This document shows positions 1 to 7,402 of a stretch of DNA of 64,000 nucleotides, piece after piece (positions within the stretch are counted from its first letter, which is position 1; every line of letters begins with the position of its first letter). The stretch lies in assembly GCA_963784805.1 (NCBI GenBank), contig CAWASR010000009.1, positions 214,420-278,419 of the forward strand. Direction: 5' to 3'. The position numbers and the translations under genes were made by a program. The stretch comes from Roseiarcus sp963784805 (GTDB taxonomy: Bacteria; Pseudomonadota; Alphaproteobacteria; Rhizobiales; Beijerinckiaceae). The notes beneath the pieces are model-generated. The model searched no databases. It saw nothing but the letters and a program-made list of their open reading frames with translations, and was not told where the DNA came from.

Positions 1-591
1 GGCGGCGAGGGGTTTCCCAAACGACCGATTCGGATCAATCACGATCGAAGGGCTTCCATTGAACGGACGCCACTGCACAACGCAACCGTCGGCGAGGTCG
101 AGGTCCCGAAAGGTCGGCTCGACCACCCGCTTGAAGACCATTTGGTTGGTCTTAAGGTCTATCAGGCTGGAGGTGCTTTCGTGGTCTGAAAGCACCTCCG
201 ACTCGCGCACGGTTTCAAGAAAAATGCTCCTGCCGTCCGTGCGGAATTGATTTGTTGAAAAGGGCCTTTCTTGGCCGATAATCTCGCGCGCGTTTTCAAG
301 ACAGCGTCGGACGATGTTCAGGCTAACGTCGTGTTTGAGAAACGCCAGAACAAATCGCAGTTCGATTAGATCGTGAAATCCGATTTCCAGATTGCCGCCA
401 AGACGGGGCAGCTGGGGTTGCCAAAGCGGCGCAGCGCGGACCAAAGTCCCGTCATCTGACTTGTAGGAATAGCCGCCGAGCCAACGCGATATGTTTCTCG
501 GCGCGGCCTTGAGCAAACGCGCCGCCTCCGGGACCGTGTAACACCCGACCCAAATCGGAACGATCTCGGGGTCGCGGAGACTCTTCTGCAT
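1..591 (-). CDS. DUF433 (VapB45-like) antitoxin, C-terminus beyond window
   Basis: The reading frame is open from an ATG at 589-591 to the window edge, giving 197 residues with no stop. The N-terminus has a helix-turn-helix-like stretch (TVPEAARLLKAAPRNISRWL) followed by GGYSYKSDDG, LGFHDLIELRFV-type text (here IGFHDLIELRFVLAFLKHDV) and a C-terminal VVIDP-like strand (IVIDPNRSFGKP). This is the layout of DUF433-family antitoxins that pair with PIN-like VapC45/DUF5615 toxins. The toxin gene usually lies just downstream, which here is outside the window. The family assignment rests on remembered family sequence and the toxin pairing is inference. Confidence 0.72.
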   Translation of the reverse strand, partial: MQKSLRDPEIVPIWVGCYTVPEAARLLKAAPRNISRWLGGYSYKSDDGTLVRAAPLWQPQLPRLGGNLEIGFHDLIELRFVLAFLKHDVSLNIVRRCLENAREIIGQERPFSTNQFRTDGRSIFLETVRESEVLSDHESTSSLIDLKTNQMVFKRVVEPTFRDLDLADGCVVQWRPFNGSPSIVIDPNRSFGKPLAA

Positions 592-996
592 TCGCCGAAG
601 ATACACCCTTGAGCCTCGTCGTCAAAAGCTTGGCCCGCGCCTCGGCGCCGCCATCCGGCTTCGAAAGCCGCCGCCTTTCACCCCGGCCAGAACCCGCCAT
701 CCAAAACTTGCTCAACCGTCCACGGGCACGCGCCGGGGAACGTCGTACGCGGAAAATACGGGGTGGGAGGCCGCGGAGTCCACGTCTTCTTCGCTTCCGC
801 AGCCCGAAGTTCGGGTTTGGCGGCGTTCCCGGCGAGAGCCGCCCAAATCGCCCTCCGGATCGTCGTCTGGATTCCAACGGCCAGCGGGGTGTATCCTCGC
901 ACGAAATTGGAAATCCGCGACCACAGGCGAAAAATTCGCCGAGGACGGGCGTTGATTTCGGTCTCCGTTTGGTTCCGCTGGCCAATTGGGGGGACA
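592..996. other. intergenic region, no supported gene
   Basis: These 405 bases separate the antitoxin (minus strand) from the metallopeptidase gene (plus strand). Several frames are open on both strands, but their translations are arginine- and proline-rich and resemble no family, as expected of GC-rich non-coding DNA. The peptidase frame is open upstream to 763, but that extension has no domain-like composition. Promoters of both divergent genes should lie here; I see no clear operator. Confidence 0.5.
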
Positions 997-1719
997 ATGG
1001 CAATCGAATTCGCCACCCACGTGTGGATCGACGGCGCAGACAATCCGTATCCCGGCGGCGCGCCCGAATATGAGCGGCAGGTGCGGGCGATGCTCGGAAA
1101 CGTGCGCGCGACGGCCACCGGGCGGACCTTGCTGAGCTTCTTCGCGCTGCGCCGGCATAACGTTTGGATCATCCCGCCGGGAGGAAACCAGAGCCGAGTC
1201 GAAGCGGACGCGGGCGCTGCGGATCCCGTCGCCGCATTCCGCCGCAATTTCGACTTGCGCAGCGCCCTGGATGGGCGCGTCGATCCCCGGCGCCGCCACG
1301 GCTCCGGGGCCGGATCGGACAGTCTGGTGCGCTTTCACCCGATCCACTGGAGCTACCCCCCAGGGAGCTTCGACACCCCCGAGGAAGTCCTCGTTCACGA
1401 GTTGTTTCACGCCATGCGGCAAACGTTTGGGGCGCTGCGCAATACGCCGCTGGACGGCGATTTCGACACGGTCGAGGAGCTCTACAGCGTCTTTGTCCAG
1501 AATATGTACGCCAACGAGCGCAATTTGCCGCTGCGCGCGACCCATCACAAGGCCAGCAGCAACGTCTCGCCGGACCATTCAATGGCGCACAACCCCAGGT
1601 TTCGCGCGCCGATGCGGGACCTGGCGGCCATGATGCCCACCATCGTGAACGAACTCGCAAAAGTGCGAACCGCGTATAACCCCTTCCGCGACTGGAAGGA
1701 GTTTTCCCGTCACGGTTAG
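997..1719 (+). CDS. M91-like (NleD-type) zinc metallopeptidase
   Basis: The 240-residue product has a clear zinc site, HELFH at residues 134-138, with a glutamate pair (E160-E161) 22-23 residues later. This is the HExxH...E spacing of gluzincins. The surrounding pattern (EEVLVHELFHAM, then a VEELYSVFVQN helix) resembles family M91, known from type III effector NleD and from bacterial toxin domains. I chose ATG 997 because the open frame upstream is compositionally unlike protein. No signal peptide is visible, so any export would need a specialised system. A 98-residue protein follows at 1846. A role as effector or toxin is inference; the peptidase call itself is strong. Confidence 0.7.
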   Translation: MAIEFATHVWIDGADNPYPGGAPEYERQVRAMLGNVRATATGRTLLSFFALRRHNVWIIPPGGNQSRVEADAGAADPVAAFRRNFDLRSALDGRVDPRRRHGSGAGSDSLVRFHPIHWSYPPGSFDTPEEVLVHELFHAMRQTFGALRNTPLDGDFDTVEELYSVFVQNMYANERNLPLRATHHKASSNVSPDHSMAHNPRFRAPMRDLAAMMPTIVNELAKVRTAYNPFRDWKEFSRHG

Positions 1720-1845
1720 GGCGCGTACTCATAAATGCGGTTCATGTCCGCTCGCGCGGGTTCATTACCAAGAATTGTATTCGCCGCCGCTATTCGGCCA
1801 TGCGCTTTCGATTGGATCGCGCCCGTCAGACCGAGGGCAGAGACC

Positions 1846-2142
1846 ATGAATGGGATCGATCTACGGACGTCTCCGGTCTATGTGGTGACGCGGCGGCCGC
1901 CTTCGGCGATCGCGCAAGACGAAGACATCTATCTGTCGGTGCCGGTGGCCGCTCCATCGCTTCCGGACCAGGTGGAGACAATCGAGATCTTTCTGTCGAT
2001 CGATTTTGCGAATCAGATGATCGCGCAACTGGTCGAGGCGGTCCAGGTTGCGACGAAGCACGAAATCTCGTCGACGTCGTATCCTTGTCGAGTTTGGACC
2101 AGCAGGCGCAATTATCCAGACGCACAGGACTCCACGCCCTAG
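1846..2142 (+). CDS. small protein of unknown function downstream of M91-like peptidase
   Basis: This 98-residue frame starts at ATG 1846 after GAGGGCAGAGACC, a plausible ribosome site. It contains an acidic beta-strand-like segment (DEDIYLSVPVA), then VETIEIFLSIDFANQMIAQL and a predicted helix. The last roughly 20 residues are basic and less protein-like, so the natural C-terminus may differ. I do not recognise a family. Its position 126 bases after a putative toxin-like peptidase makes an immunity or accessory role conceivable, but nothing in the sequence demonstrates it. Longer in-frame starts exist at 1735 and 1744. Confidence 0.45.
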   Translation: MNGIDLRTSPVYVVTRRPPSAIAQDEDIYLSVPVAAPSLPDQVETIEIFLSIDFANQMIAQLVEAVQVATKHEISSTSYPCRVWTSRRNYPDAQDSTP

Positions 2143-2428
2143 GCCCAAGTTTATCGCTTCGGAGCGGGAGGCAGTCCCCGCCGACCTTGTCGCCGGACCG
2201 ATCGAAGCGGTCGAATAATCGGTGACGCCGCACTGGTGGAACTATAATTATTCGTAATGTTCGCCATCGACGGCAAAGACTAAGATCGCGTTTACTGGCG
2301 TTGTCTAGCGTCTTCCCACTGGACGGACCGTCGCGCTTTGGCGCCGCCGGAGGCATGAAGCCGCTCCTTCCCGTCGGCGAAACTCCGACATGTCCCGGTC
2401 ATGAATTTACGCCCGATTGGAGAAAGCG

Positions 2429-2653
2429 ATGTCAACTTCAGCAGTTTCGGCCGCGCCGGCCGCGCCCGTCAATGTCGGCGCGGCGCCGGTCGCGAAGGCG
2501 GCGGACGGCGACTACAAAGCTCAAAGCGTCAAGTCTGCTCACGTCAAGGACGGCGACGGAGATTACAAGCCGATAGCGGCGGCGAGTTCCGCCGCGGCCC
2601 AAAGTTCCGCCTCAGTGCAGTCGTCGCTGCCTTCTCTAAAAAAGGGCGGCTGA
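2429..2653 (+). CDS. small low-complexity protein with two DGDYK motifs
   Basis: This is a 74-residue protein preceded by GGAG seven bases before ATG 2429. It has an Ala/Val/Ser-rich N-terminus, two spaced copies of DGDYK (KAADGDYKAQS and KDGDGDYKPIA), and a Ser/Ala-rich tail ending KKGG. Similar short DGDYK proteins occur in Bradyrhizobium and related genera as uncharacterised entries, by memory rather than by search. The repeat could bind cations or act as a linker-type peptide; neither can be shown here. There is no signal peptide or membrane segment. Confidence 0.5.
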   Translation: MSTSAVSAAPAAPVNVGAAPVAKAADGDYKAQSVKSAHVKDGDGDYKPIAAASSAAAQSSASVQSSLPSLKKGG

Positions 2654-2844
2654 CGTCGGCGTCAGCATCCGGCGTTCGATGCAAGGCGAAAGACATCCCG
2701 GCGACGGGGCCTTGTATCGACCGCAAACTCGCTCGCGAACTGAGTGCGGTCGCTCTCGGCCTCGCTTATTTGCCCTGAGGTCGGGATTCCCGTTCCGGGA
2801 AATTGCTGCGCCGTCATTTCCAGGCGGAACCTACCCGACGCCGC

Positions 2845-3822
2845 CTATTTTGTAGCGCCTGCCTGCACCAATAAGTCTTTGACCTCGGCATATTTTCCTG
2901 CCGTCGCCGCATCCAGTGCGGTCTTGCCATCGTTCGCTTTGGCGTTGACATCGGCCCTCTTGGCGAGCAACGCCCGCACCACATCGAGATGGCCTTGCTG
3001 GGAGGCCAGAATCAGCGCGGTTGCGCCGTCGCTCTTCTTCGCGTTGACCTCGGCTCCTTTGGCGAGCAGCGCCTGCGTCACGTCGAGATGGCCGTTCTCG
3101 GAGGCCACGATCAGCGCGGTCGCGCCAGTATCCGCGCCATTGTCGGTCCTCCTGGCGTTGACGTCGGCTCCCTTGGCCAGCAACGCCTGCACCACATCGA
3201 GATGGCCTTCGTTGGAGGCCAGAATCAGCGCGGTCGGGCCATTGCCATTGCCTGCTTGGGCATTGACCTCGGCCCCTTTGGCGAGCAGCGCCTGCGCCAC
3301 GTCGAGATGGCCTTCCTGGGAGGCCATAATCAGCGCGGTCGAGCCATCGCTCGCCTTGGCGTTGACCTCGGCCCCCTTGGCGAGCAGCGCCTGCGCCACA
3401 TCGAGATTGCCTTTCTCGGAGGCTATGATCAGCGCCGTCGCGCCATTGCCCGCCTTGGCGTTGACCTCGGCCCCCTTGGCGAGCAGCGCCTGCGCCACGT
3501 CGAGATAGCCTTCCTCCGAGGCCATGATCAGCGCGGTCGCGCCATTGCTCGCCTTGGCGTTGACCTCGGCCCCTTTGGCGAGCAGCGCCTGCACCGCGTC
3601 GAGATGGCCGGTCGCGGAGGCCATGATCAGCGCGGTCACGCCATCGCTCCTCTTGGCGTTGACCTCGGCCCCCTTGGCCAGCAACTCCTGAATTGCAACC
3701 GCATCGCCACGACCCGCCGCGTCGATCAAGTTGTCCGCAGAAGGCGCAGCCGCGGCCGCTGTCGCCCAGGCGACCGCCAGCGTCAGCTGCCACATCGCCA
3801 AAATCCGACGAATGCCAACCAT
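2845..3822 (-). CDS. exported ankyrin-repeat protein
   Basis: The 325-residue product begins with a cleavable-looking signal peptide (MVGIRRILAMWQLTLAVAWA then a run of Ala) and continues with about nine 33-residue ankyrin repeats of the form AEVNAKxxxGxTALIxASxxGHLDVxQALLAKG. Ankyrin proteins mediate protein-protein contacts; this one is probably periplasmic or exported. The start was set at 3822 because upstream codons are basic and non-homologous, and a GAGAG element precedes the ATG. Repeats are nearly identical at DNA level, with insertions of 2 and 6 residues in two of them. There is no catalytic domain. The partner is unknown. Confidence 0.85.
   Translation of the reverse strand: MVGIRRILAMWQLTLAVAWATAAAAAPSADNLIDAAGRGDAVAIQELLAKGAEVNAKRSDGVTALIMASATGHLDAVQALLAKGAEVNAKASNGATALIMASEEGYLDVAQALLAKGAEVNAKAGNGATALIIASEKGNLDVAQALLAKGAEVNAKASDGSTALIMASQEGHLDVAQALLAKGAEVNAQAGNGNGPTALILASNEGHLDVVQALLAKGADVNARRTDNGADTGATALIVASENGHLDVTQALLAKGAEVNAKKSDGATALILASQQGHLDVVRALLAKRADVNAKANDGKTALDAATAGKYAEVKDLLVQAGATK
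2941..3710 (-). repeat. 99-nt tandem repeats encoding ankyrin units
   Basis: On the plus strand the phrase GCGTTGACCTCGGCCCC recurs at about 3040, 3358, 3457, 3556 and 3655. The last four are exactly 99 nt apart, and variants occur at about 3157 and 3262. The near-identity suggests recent expansion by unequal recombination and a length-variable locus. Confidence 0.85.
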
Positions 3823-4045
3823 CTGACTCTCGCGAACCGACTTGAACGGCGTCCGCCGGATGGCGGCCGGTTCAAATCCAATCTGCGGCCGTTGCAGGCT
3901 CCTGGCAAGTCCGGACCGACGCCGGCTCGCCGGCGGACGGCATCGAGGCGCACAGAAGCCAGGTCGAACGCTTAAGAGCGCCAAAGGATATGGCGCCATA
4001 GGCGAAGCGCGGTTGATCGCGCTCGCGCCGCTCGGCGCACCCTGC

Positions 4046-4249
4046 CTACACCCCCATGATCTTGTCCCGCGCCGCGCTGGCGAGGAAGGCGGATCGGCTG
4101 AGGCCGCGCTCCCTGGCGGCGGCGGCGATCGCGTCGAGCAATGCGGCGTCGAGGCTGATGTTGGCCCGCACTGTCCGGCCAGAGTCGAGGAGCAGGGGGA
4201 TCATGACCGCGCTCTCGCCTTCAGCGATTTTGCAGAACCCACTGCACAC
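4046..4249 (-). pseudogene. HicB-family antitoxin relic (C-terminal half only)
   Basis: The 67-residue frame matches the C-terminal half of HicB antitoxins: a short beta segment (SAVMIPLLLDSG), then RTVRANISLDAALLDAI and RGLSRSAFLASAARDKI, the ribbon-helix-helix DNA-binding part. The N-terminal HicB-like RNase-H-fold domain (normally about 60 residues) is absent, and no hicA toxin gene is visible on either side. The first seven residues (MCSGFCK) are unlike the family, so the upstream sequence looks like a break point. I treat it as a decayed toxin-antitoxin remnant, although a truncated DNA-binding protein could still be made. Confidence 0.7.
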
Positions 4250-4445
4250 TGCTCACTTGGCCGCCTGCCGGCCAGTCGGCGGACAGCCGGAATCGGACCC
4301 TTCGCCGACGTTGGCGGTCAGCCGGGAACGTGCGGAGACCTTTAGGAAGCCGTCGTAGGCGCAAGGCGACAGAGGCGCCAGTAGCGGACTCTTAGCTACG
4401 CTACGAGGTACGTAGGCGCAGAAGTGGTTCGGCGGACTTCCTCCT

Positions 4446-5339
4446 TCAAGATCGGAGCCGCAGCGCATCGATAATGACAGCGAAAGCAGGCGATATCTGG
4501 CGTCGACTTGGGTAGTAGAGGTGATAGCCCGCGAAGCGGGGGCTCCAAGCATCAAGAATAACTGTCAGCCGCCCTTTTGTAACGTGCGAACTGACAATGG
4601 TTTCGGGAATGTAGGCGATCCCGTAGCCGCTCAAAGCCGCTTCAACCATGGGGAGCGTCGAGTTGAAAGTCAGCTGACCGTTGACCCTCACCCGAAGCTC
4701 GCGGCCATCCCTCGCAAACTCCCACGCGTACAGGCCGCCAACTGTGGTCTGCCTCAGGTTGATGCAGACGTGATTGACGAGGTCTTGCGGCGTCGCCGGG
4801 CAGCCATGCCTGTTCACATAGTCTGGCGATGCGACGGCAACGAGTCGCCAGTCCGGGCCGATGCGCACCGCGATCATGTCCTTGTCGATATTCTCGCCCA
4901 AGCGTACCCCCGCGTCAAAGCGCTCTTCGACGATGTTGCGCATGGTGTTGTCGCTGTAGAGTTCGACCAGCACGTCGGGATATTTGCGCAGCACGGGTTG
5001 CAGCTTCGGCCAGACCGTCGTCTGGAGCGCGTGATCCGAGAGCGTGATGCGAACGGTTCCGGCGGGCTTGTCGCGAAAGGCGACGAGCGCCGCGATGTCG
5101 GCCTCGATCTGATCGAAGCGCGGCGCAAGCGACTGGAACAGGCGTTCGCCCGCGTCCGTCAGCGCGACGCTGCGTGTGGTTCGGGTCAGCAGCCGCACGC
5201 CGAGCCGGGCTTCGAGCTGCTTGATCGTGTGGCTCAGCGTCGATTGCGACGTGCCGAGCTTCGCGGCGGCTTTGGTGAAATTGCGCTCGTTCGCTACGCC
5301 CAGGAACCACAGCAGGTCCTTCATGTCCTCGCGCTGCAT
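4446..5339 (-). CDS. LysR-family transcriptional regulator
   Basis: About 297 residues, typical LysR length. The N-terminal winged helix-turn-helix is clear (FLGVANERNFTKAAAKLG then TSQSTLSHTIKQLEARLGVR), followed by the substrate-binding domain (TVRITLSDHALQTTVWPKL to the C-terminus). It is transcribed away from the redox gene cluster beginning at 5456, the usual arrangement for a LysR protein controlling its neighbour. An inverted repeat at 5364-5396 lies between them. I favour the ATG at 5339 (MQREDMKDL), typical of this subgroup; an in-frame ATG at 5354 is the alternative. The effector molecule is unknown. Confidence 0.9.
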   Translation of the reverse strand: MQREDMKDLLWFLGVANERNFTKAAAKLGTSQSTLSHTIKQLEARLGVRLLTRTTRSVALTDAGERLFQSLAPRFDQIEADIAALVAFRDKPAGTVRITLSDHALQTTVWPKLQPVLRKYPDVLVELYSDNTMRNIVEERFDAGVRLGENIDKDMIAVRIGPDWRLVAVASPDYVNRHGCPATPQDLVNHVCINLRQTTVGGLYAWEFARDGRELRVRVNGQLTFNSTLPMVEAALSGYGIAYIPETIVSSHVTKGRLTVILDAWSPRFAGYHLYYPSRRQISPAFAVIIDALRLRS

Positions 5340-5363
5340 GAGCTTCCCATTCATATCGCAGGC

Positions 5364-5396
5364 CGATTAGTCCATGCGGATTATTGCCTCTAATCG
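5364..5396. promoter_or_regulatory. candidate LysR operator between divergent genes
   Basis: A perfect 7-base inverted repeat, CGATTAG at 5364-5370 and CTAATCG at 5390-5396, sits in the 116-base gap between the LysR gene and the divergent cluster. Position and dyad symmetry suit a LysR-type binding region, but the 19-base spacer is longer than the usual T-N11-A core, so the assignment is tentative. Confidence 0.4.
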
Positions 5397-5455
5397 AAGG
5401 GCCGCGCCAGCGCTAGGTTAGCGCCAACGCCGACCGCGAAGCCTAGGCAGTTTCC

Positions 5456-5974
5456 ATGCTCGCCACTGTCCTTCACCGCCCCCGCGACATCCGCTGCGAG
5501 GAAGTCGCCGAGCCCAAAATCCAGTTTACGACCGACGCCATCATCAAGCTGTCGGCGACCTGCATCTGCGGCTCCGACCTCTGGCCCTATCGCGGACTCA
5601 ACGAGGTGACCGCGCCGATGCACATGGGCCACGAATATTGCGGCGTCGGCGCGGAGTCGGTTCTCGAATGCGTCGGCACGGCGGAATCGATGGCGCAGGC
5701 GCTCGCCTGCACTCGGCCGGGCGGGACAATCGGCTACGTCGGCGTGCCGCACGGCGTCACTTTCGACGGCCAGCAGCTGTTCTTCGGCCAGAAGCGGATG
5801 CTTGGCGGTCCCGCGCCAGTTCGACGCTTCCTGCCCGATCTCATGGACCGCGTGCTGAAGGGCAAGATCAAGCCCGGCAAGGTGTTCGACCTTCAACTGC
5901 CGCTGTCCGACGTCGCCGAAGGTTACCGGGCGATGGACGAGCGGCACGCGACCAAGGTGCTGCTCAGGGTCTGA
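5456..5974 (+). pseudogene. zinc alcohol dehydrogenase with large in-frame internal deletion
   Basis: The 172-residue product starts like a zinc-dependent alcohol dehydrogenase (catalytic-site CICGSD at 36-41 and GHE at 58-60) and ends like one (SVLECVGT, RPGGTIGYVGVPHG, KVFDLQLPLSDVAEGYRAMDER). The family is about 345 residues. Around residue 64 the sequence jumps from GHEYCGV straight to GAESVLECVG, so roughly 170 residues are missing, including the structural-zinc cysteines and the NAD(P)-binding Rossmann motif. The frame is preserved. Normal enzyme activity is not expected. It heads a cluster with cupin, CMD, DUF2255, tautomerase and aldo-keto reductase genes. Confidence 0.85.
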
Positions 5975-6005
5975 GCCAAGCCGCCACAGCGAAAGGAACT
6001 TCGTC

Positions 6006-6401
6006 ATGGATATCAAACGTAGCGGCTCGCAGCCCTCCGGCAAAGGGCCGGCCGATTGGTTTACCGGAACCGTGCGGATTGATCCGATGTTCAGCGCGCC
6101 ATCGCCCGCGCGGGTCAGCGGGGCTCACGTCACCTTCGAGCCCGGCGCGCGAACGGCTTGGCATACGCACCCGCTAGGCCAGACCCTCATCATCAGGGCG
6201 GGCTGCGGGCGGGTTCAGCGCGAAGGCGGCGGGATCGAGGAGATTCGGCCCGGCGACGTGGCTTGGTTTCCGCCGGGCGAGCGGCATTGGCATGGCGCTT
6301 CGCCGACATCGGCGATGACGCATATCGCGATTCAGGAGAGCCTCGACGGTAAGGCCGTCGATTGGATGGAGCACGTCAGCGACGCGCAATACAGCGGCTG
6401 A
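6006..6401 (+). CDS. single-domain cupin protein
   Basis: The 131-residue protein is a small cupin. Motif 1 is visible as VTFEPGARTAWHTHPLGQTLIIRAG (metal ligands H55 and H57 and a Gln in place of the usual Glu) and motif 2 as PGDVAWFPPGERHWHGA. Such proteins (carboxymuconolactone-cluster cupins) accompany CMD-like proteins, alcohol dehydrogenases and aldo-keto reductases in LysR-controlled clusters. Substrate is unknown. The gene lies 31 bases after the deleted dehydrogenase and is followed within 15 bases by the CMD gene, suggesting one operon. A GAAAGGAA element precedes the ATG. Confidence 0.88.
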   Translation: MDIKRSGSQPSGKGPADWFTGTVRIDPMFSAPSPARVSGAHVTFEPGARTAWHTHPLGQTLIIRAGCGRVQREGGGIEEIRPGDVAWFPPGERHWHGASPTSAMTHIAIQESLDGKAVDWMEHVSDAQYSG

Positions 6402-6416
6402 TTGGAAAGGAGCAGC

Positions 6417-6743
6417 GTGAAAGACGAACCGACCAACGCCCGCAAATCTTTCGGCGACATTGCGCCTCATCTCGCCGAGATCACCGACAAGGTGCTGTTC
6501 GGCGACGTGTGGGCGAATCCGGCGCTCTCGCCGCGCGACCGTAGCCTCGTTACGATCACCAGCCTGACCTCGCTCTACCGCATCAACGAGTTGCCGTTCC
6601 ATCTGAAGCGCGCGTTGGAGAACGGCGTCACGCGCGAGGAGATCGTCGCCGCGATCACCCAACTAGCCTTCTATGCGGGCTGGCCGCCCGCGATGACGGC
6701 GTTGCAGATCGCACGCAAGGTCTTCGAGGACGTTGCGCCATGA
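6417..6743 (+). CDS. carboxymuconolactone decarboxylase (CMD) family protein
   Basis: This is a 108-residue CMD/AhpD-like fold protein: DKVLFGDVWANPALSPRDRSLVTI, then LTSLYRINELPFHLKRALENGVTREEI and QLAFYAGWPPAMTAL. The N-terminal part is the helical CMD pattern usually followed by a catalytic C-x2-C or H, but no CxxC is present, so an AhpD-type peroxidase role is unlikely. GTG 6417 is chosen because GGAAAGGAG ends five bases upstream; a TTG at 6402 would put that ribosome site inside the gene. The stop overlaps the next start (ATGA at 6740), indicating translational coupling. Confidence 0.88.
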   Translation: MKDEPTNARKSFGDIAPHLAEITDKVLFGDVWANPALSPRDRSLVTITSLTSLYRINELPFHLKRALENGVTREEIVAAITQLAFYAGWPPAMTALQIARKVFEDVAP

Positions 6744-7120
6744 TCGCCTGGGATCACGCCGAGCTGAAGCGGATCGCGCAAGCCGACGATCTGCACATCG
6801 CCCCGCTCCGGGACGATGGCAAAACCTACGGCACGCCGACATGGATCTGGTCGGTTGCCGTCGACGGCGAACTCTACGTGCGCGCCTATAATGGTCGAAA
6901 CTCCCGCCGGCATAAGGCCGCGCTGCGGCAAAAGGTGGGGAGCATCACGGCGGCAGGGATGACGAAGGAGGTCGCCTTTGCGCCGGTCGAGGGGCCGATC
7001 AACGACCGCATCGACGCGGCTTATCGCGCGAAGTACCGCGACAGCCCTTATCTCGCGCCGATGATCGGCGAGCTCGCCTGTTCGGCGACGATGAAGATCA
7101 CGCCCCGCGAATTCGCATAA
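6740..7120 (+). CDS. DUF2255 family protein
   Basis: This 126-residue protein matches the DUF2255 pattern: GTPTWIWSVAVDGELYVRAYNG near residues 32-53, then RRHKAALRQKVGSITAAGM and a C-terminal tail with AYRAKYRDSPYLAPMIG. It is a small beta-rich fold related to nitroreductase/FMN-binding split-barrel-like proteins that are repeatedly found next to aldo-keto reductase and CMD genes. Function is unknown. It is translationally coupled to the CMD gene by the ATGA overlap, which supports joint expression in the LysR-linked cluster. Confidence 0.85.
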   Translation: MIAWDHAELKRIAQADDLHIAPLRDDGKTYGTPTWIWSVAVDGELYVRAYNGRNSRRHKAALRQKVGSITAAGMTKEVAFAPVEGPINDRIDAAYRAKYRDSPYLAPMIGELACSATMKITPREFA

Positions 7121-7149
7121 GCTGGCACGGTTCGAAGCGGAGAAAACTC

Positions 7150-7392
7150 ATGCCGCACGTTATCGTCAAAATGTATGCCGGTCGCTCGGAGGAGCAGAAG
7201 CAGAAACTCGCGGAGGCCGTGACGAAGGCCGTCATGGCGGTCATGGGGAACGGCGAGGGCTCGGTCTCGGTCAGCGTCGAGGATGTCCCGCCGTCCGATT
7301 GGACCGAAAAGGTCTACAAGCCGGATATCGAGAACGGCTCCGGCAAACTCTACAAGCGCCCTGGCTACGGCCAGCTCGCTGACAAAACCTAG
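7150..7392 (+). CDS. 4-oxalocrotonate tautomerase family protein
   Basis: The 80-residue protein has the tautomerase signature: initiator Met followed by Pro2 (MPHVIVKMYAGRS), the catalytic base after Met removal, then the amphipathic helix EEQKQKLAEAVTKAVMAVMG and a second beta strand SVSVSVEDVPPSDW. Similarity is closest to PptA/YdcE-like tautomerases. It probably isomerises a keto-enol substrate in the cytoplasm. GAGAAAA precedes the ATG, and the aldo-keto reductase follows 10 bases after its stop. The physiological substrate cannot be told from sequence. Confidence 0.9.
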   Translation: MPHVIVKMYAGRSEEQKQKLAEAVTKAVMAVMGNGEGSVSVSVEDVPPSDWTEKVYKPDIENGSGKLYKRPGYGQLADKT

Positions 7393-7402
7393 GAGGTTCA
7401 CG

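Noticed and set aside
763..996. N-terminal extension of the metallopeptidase frame
   Set aside because: Open frame but arginine-rich, without domain-like composition; ATG 997 begins the protein-like part.
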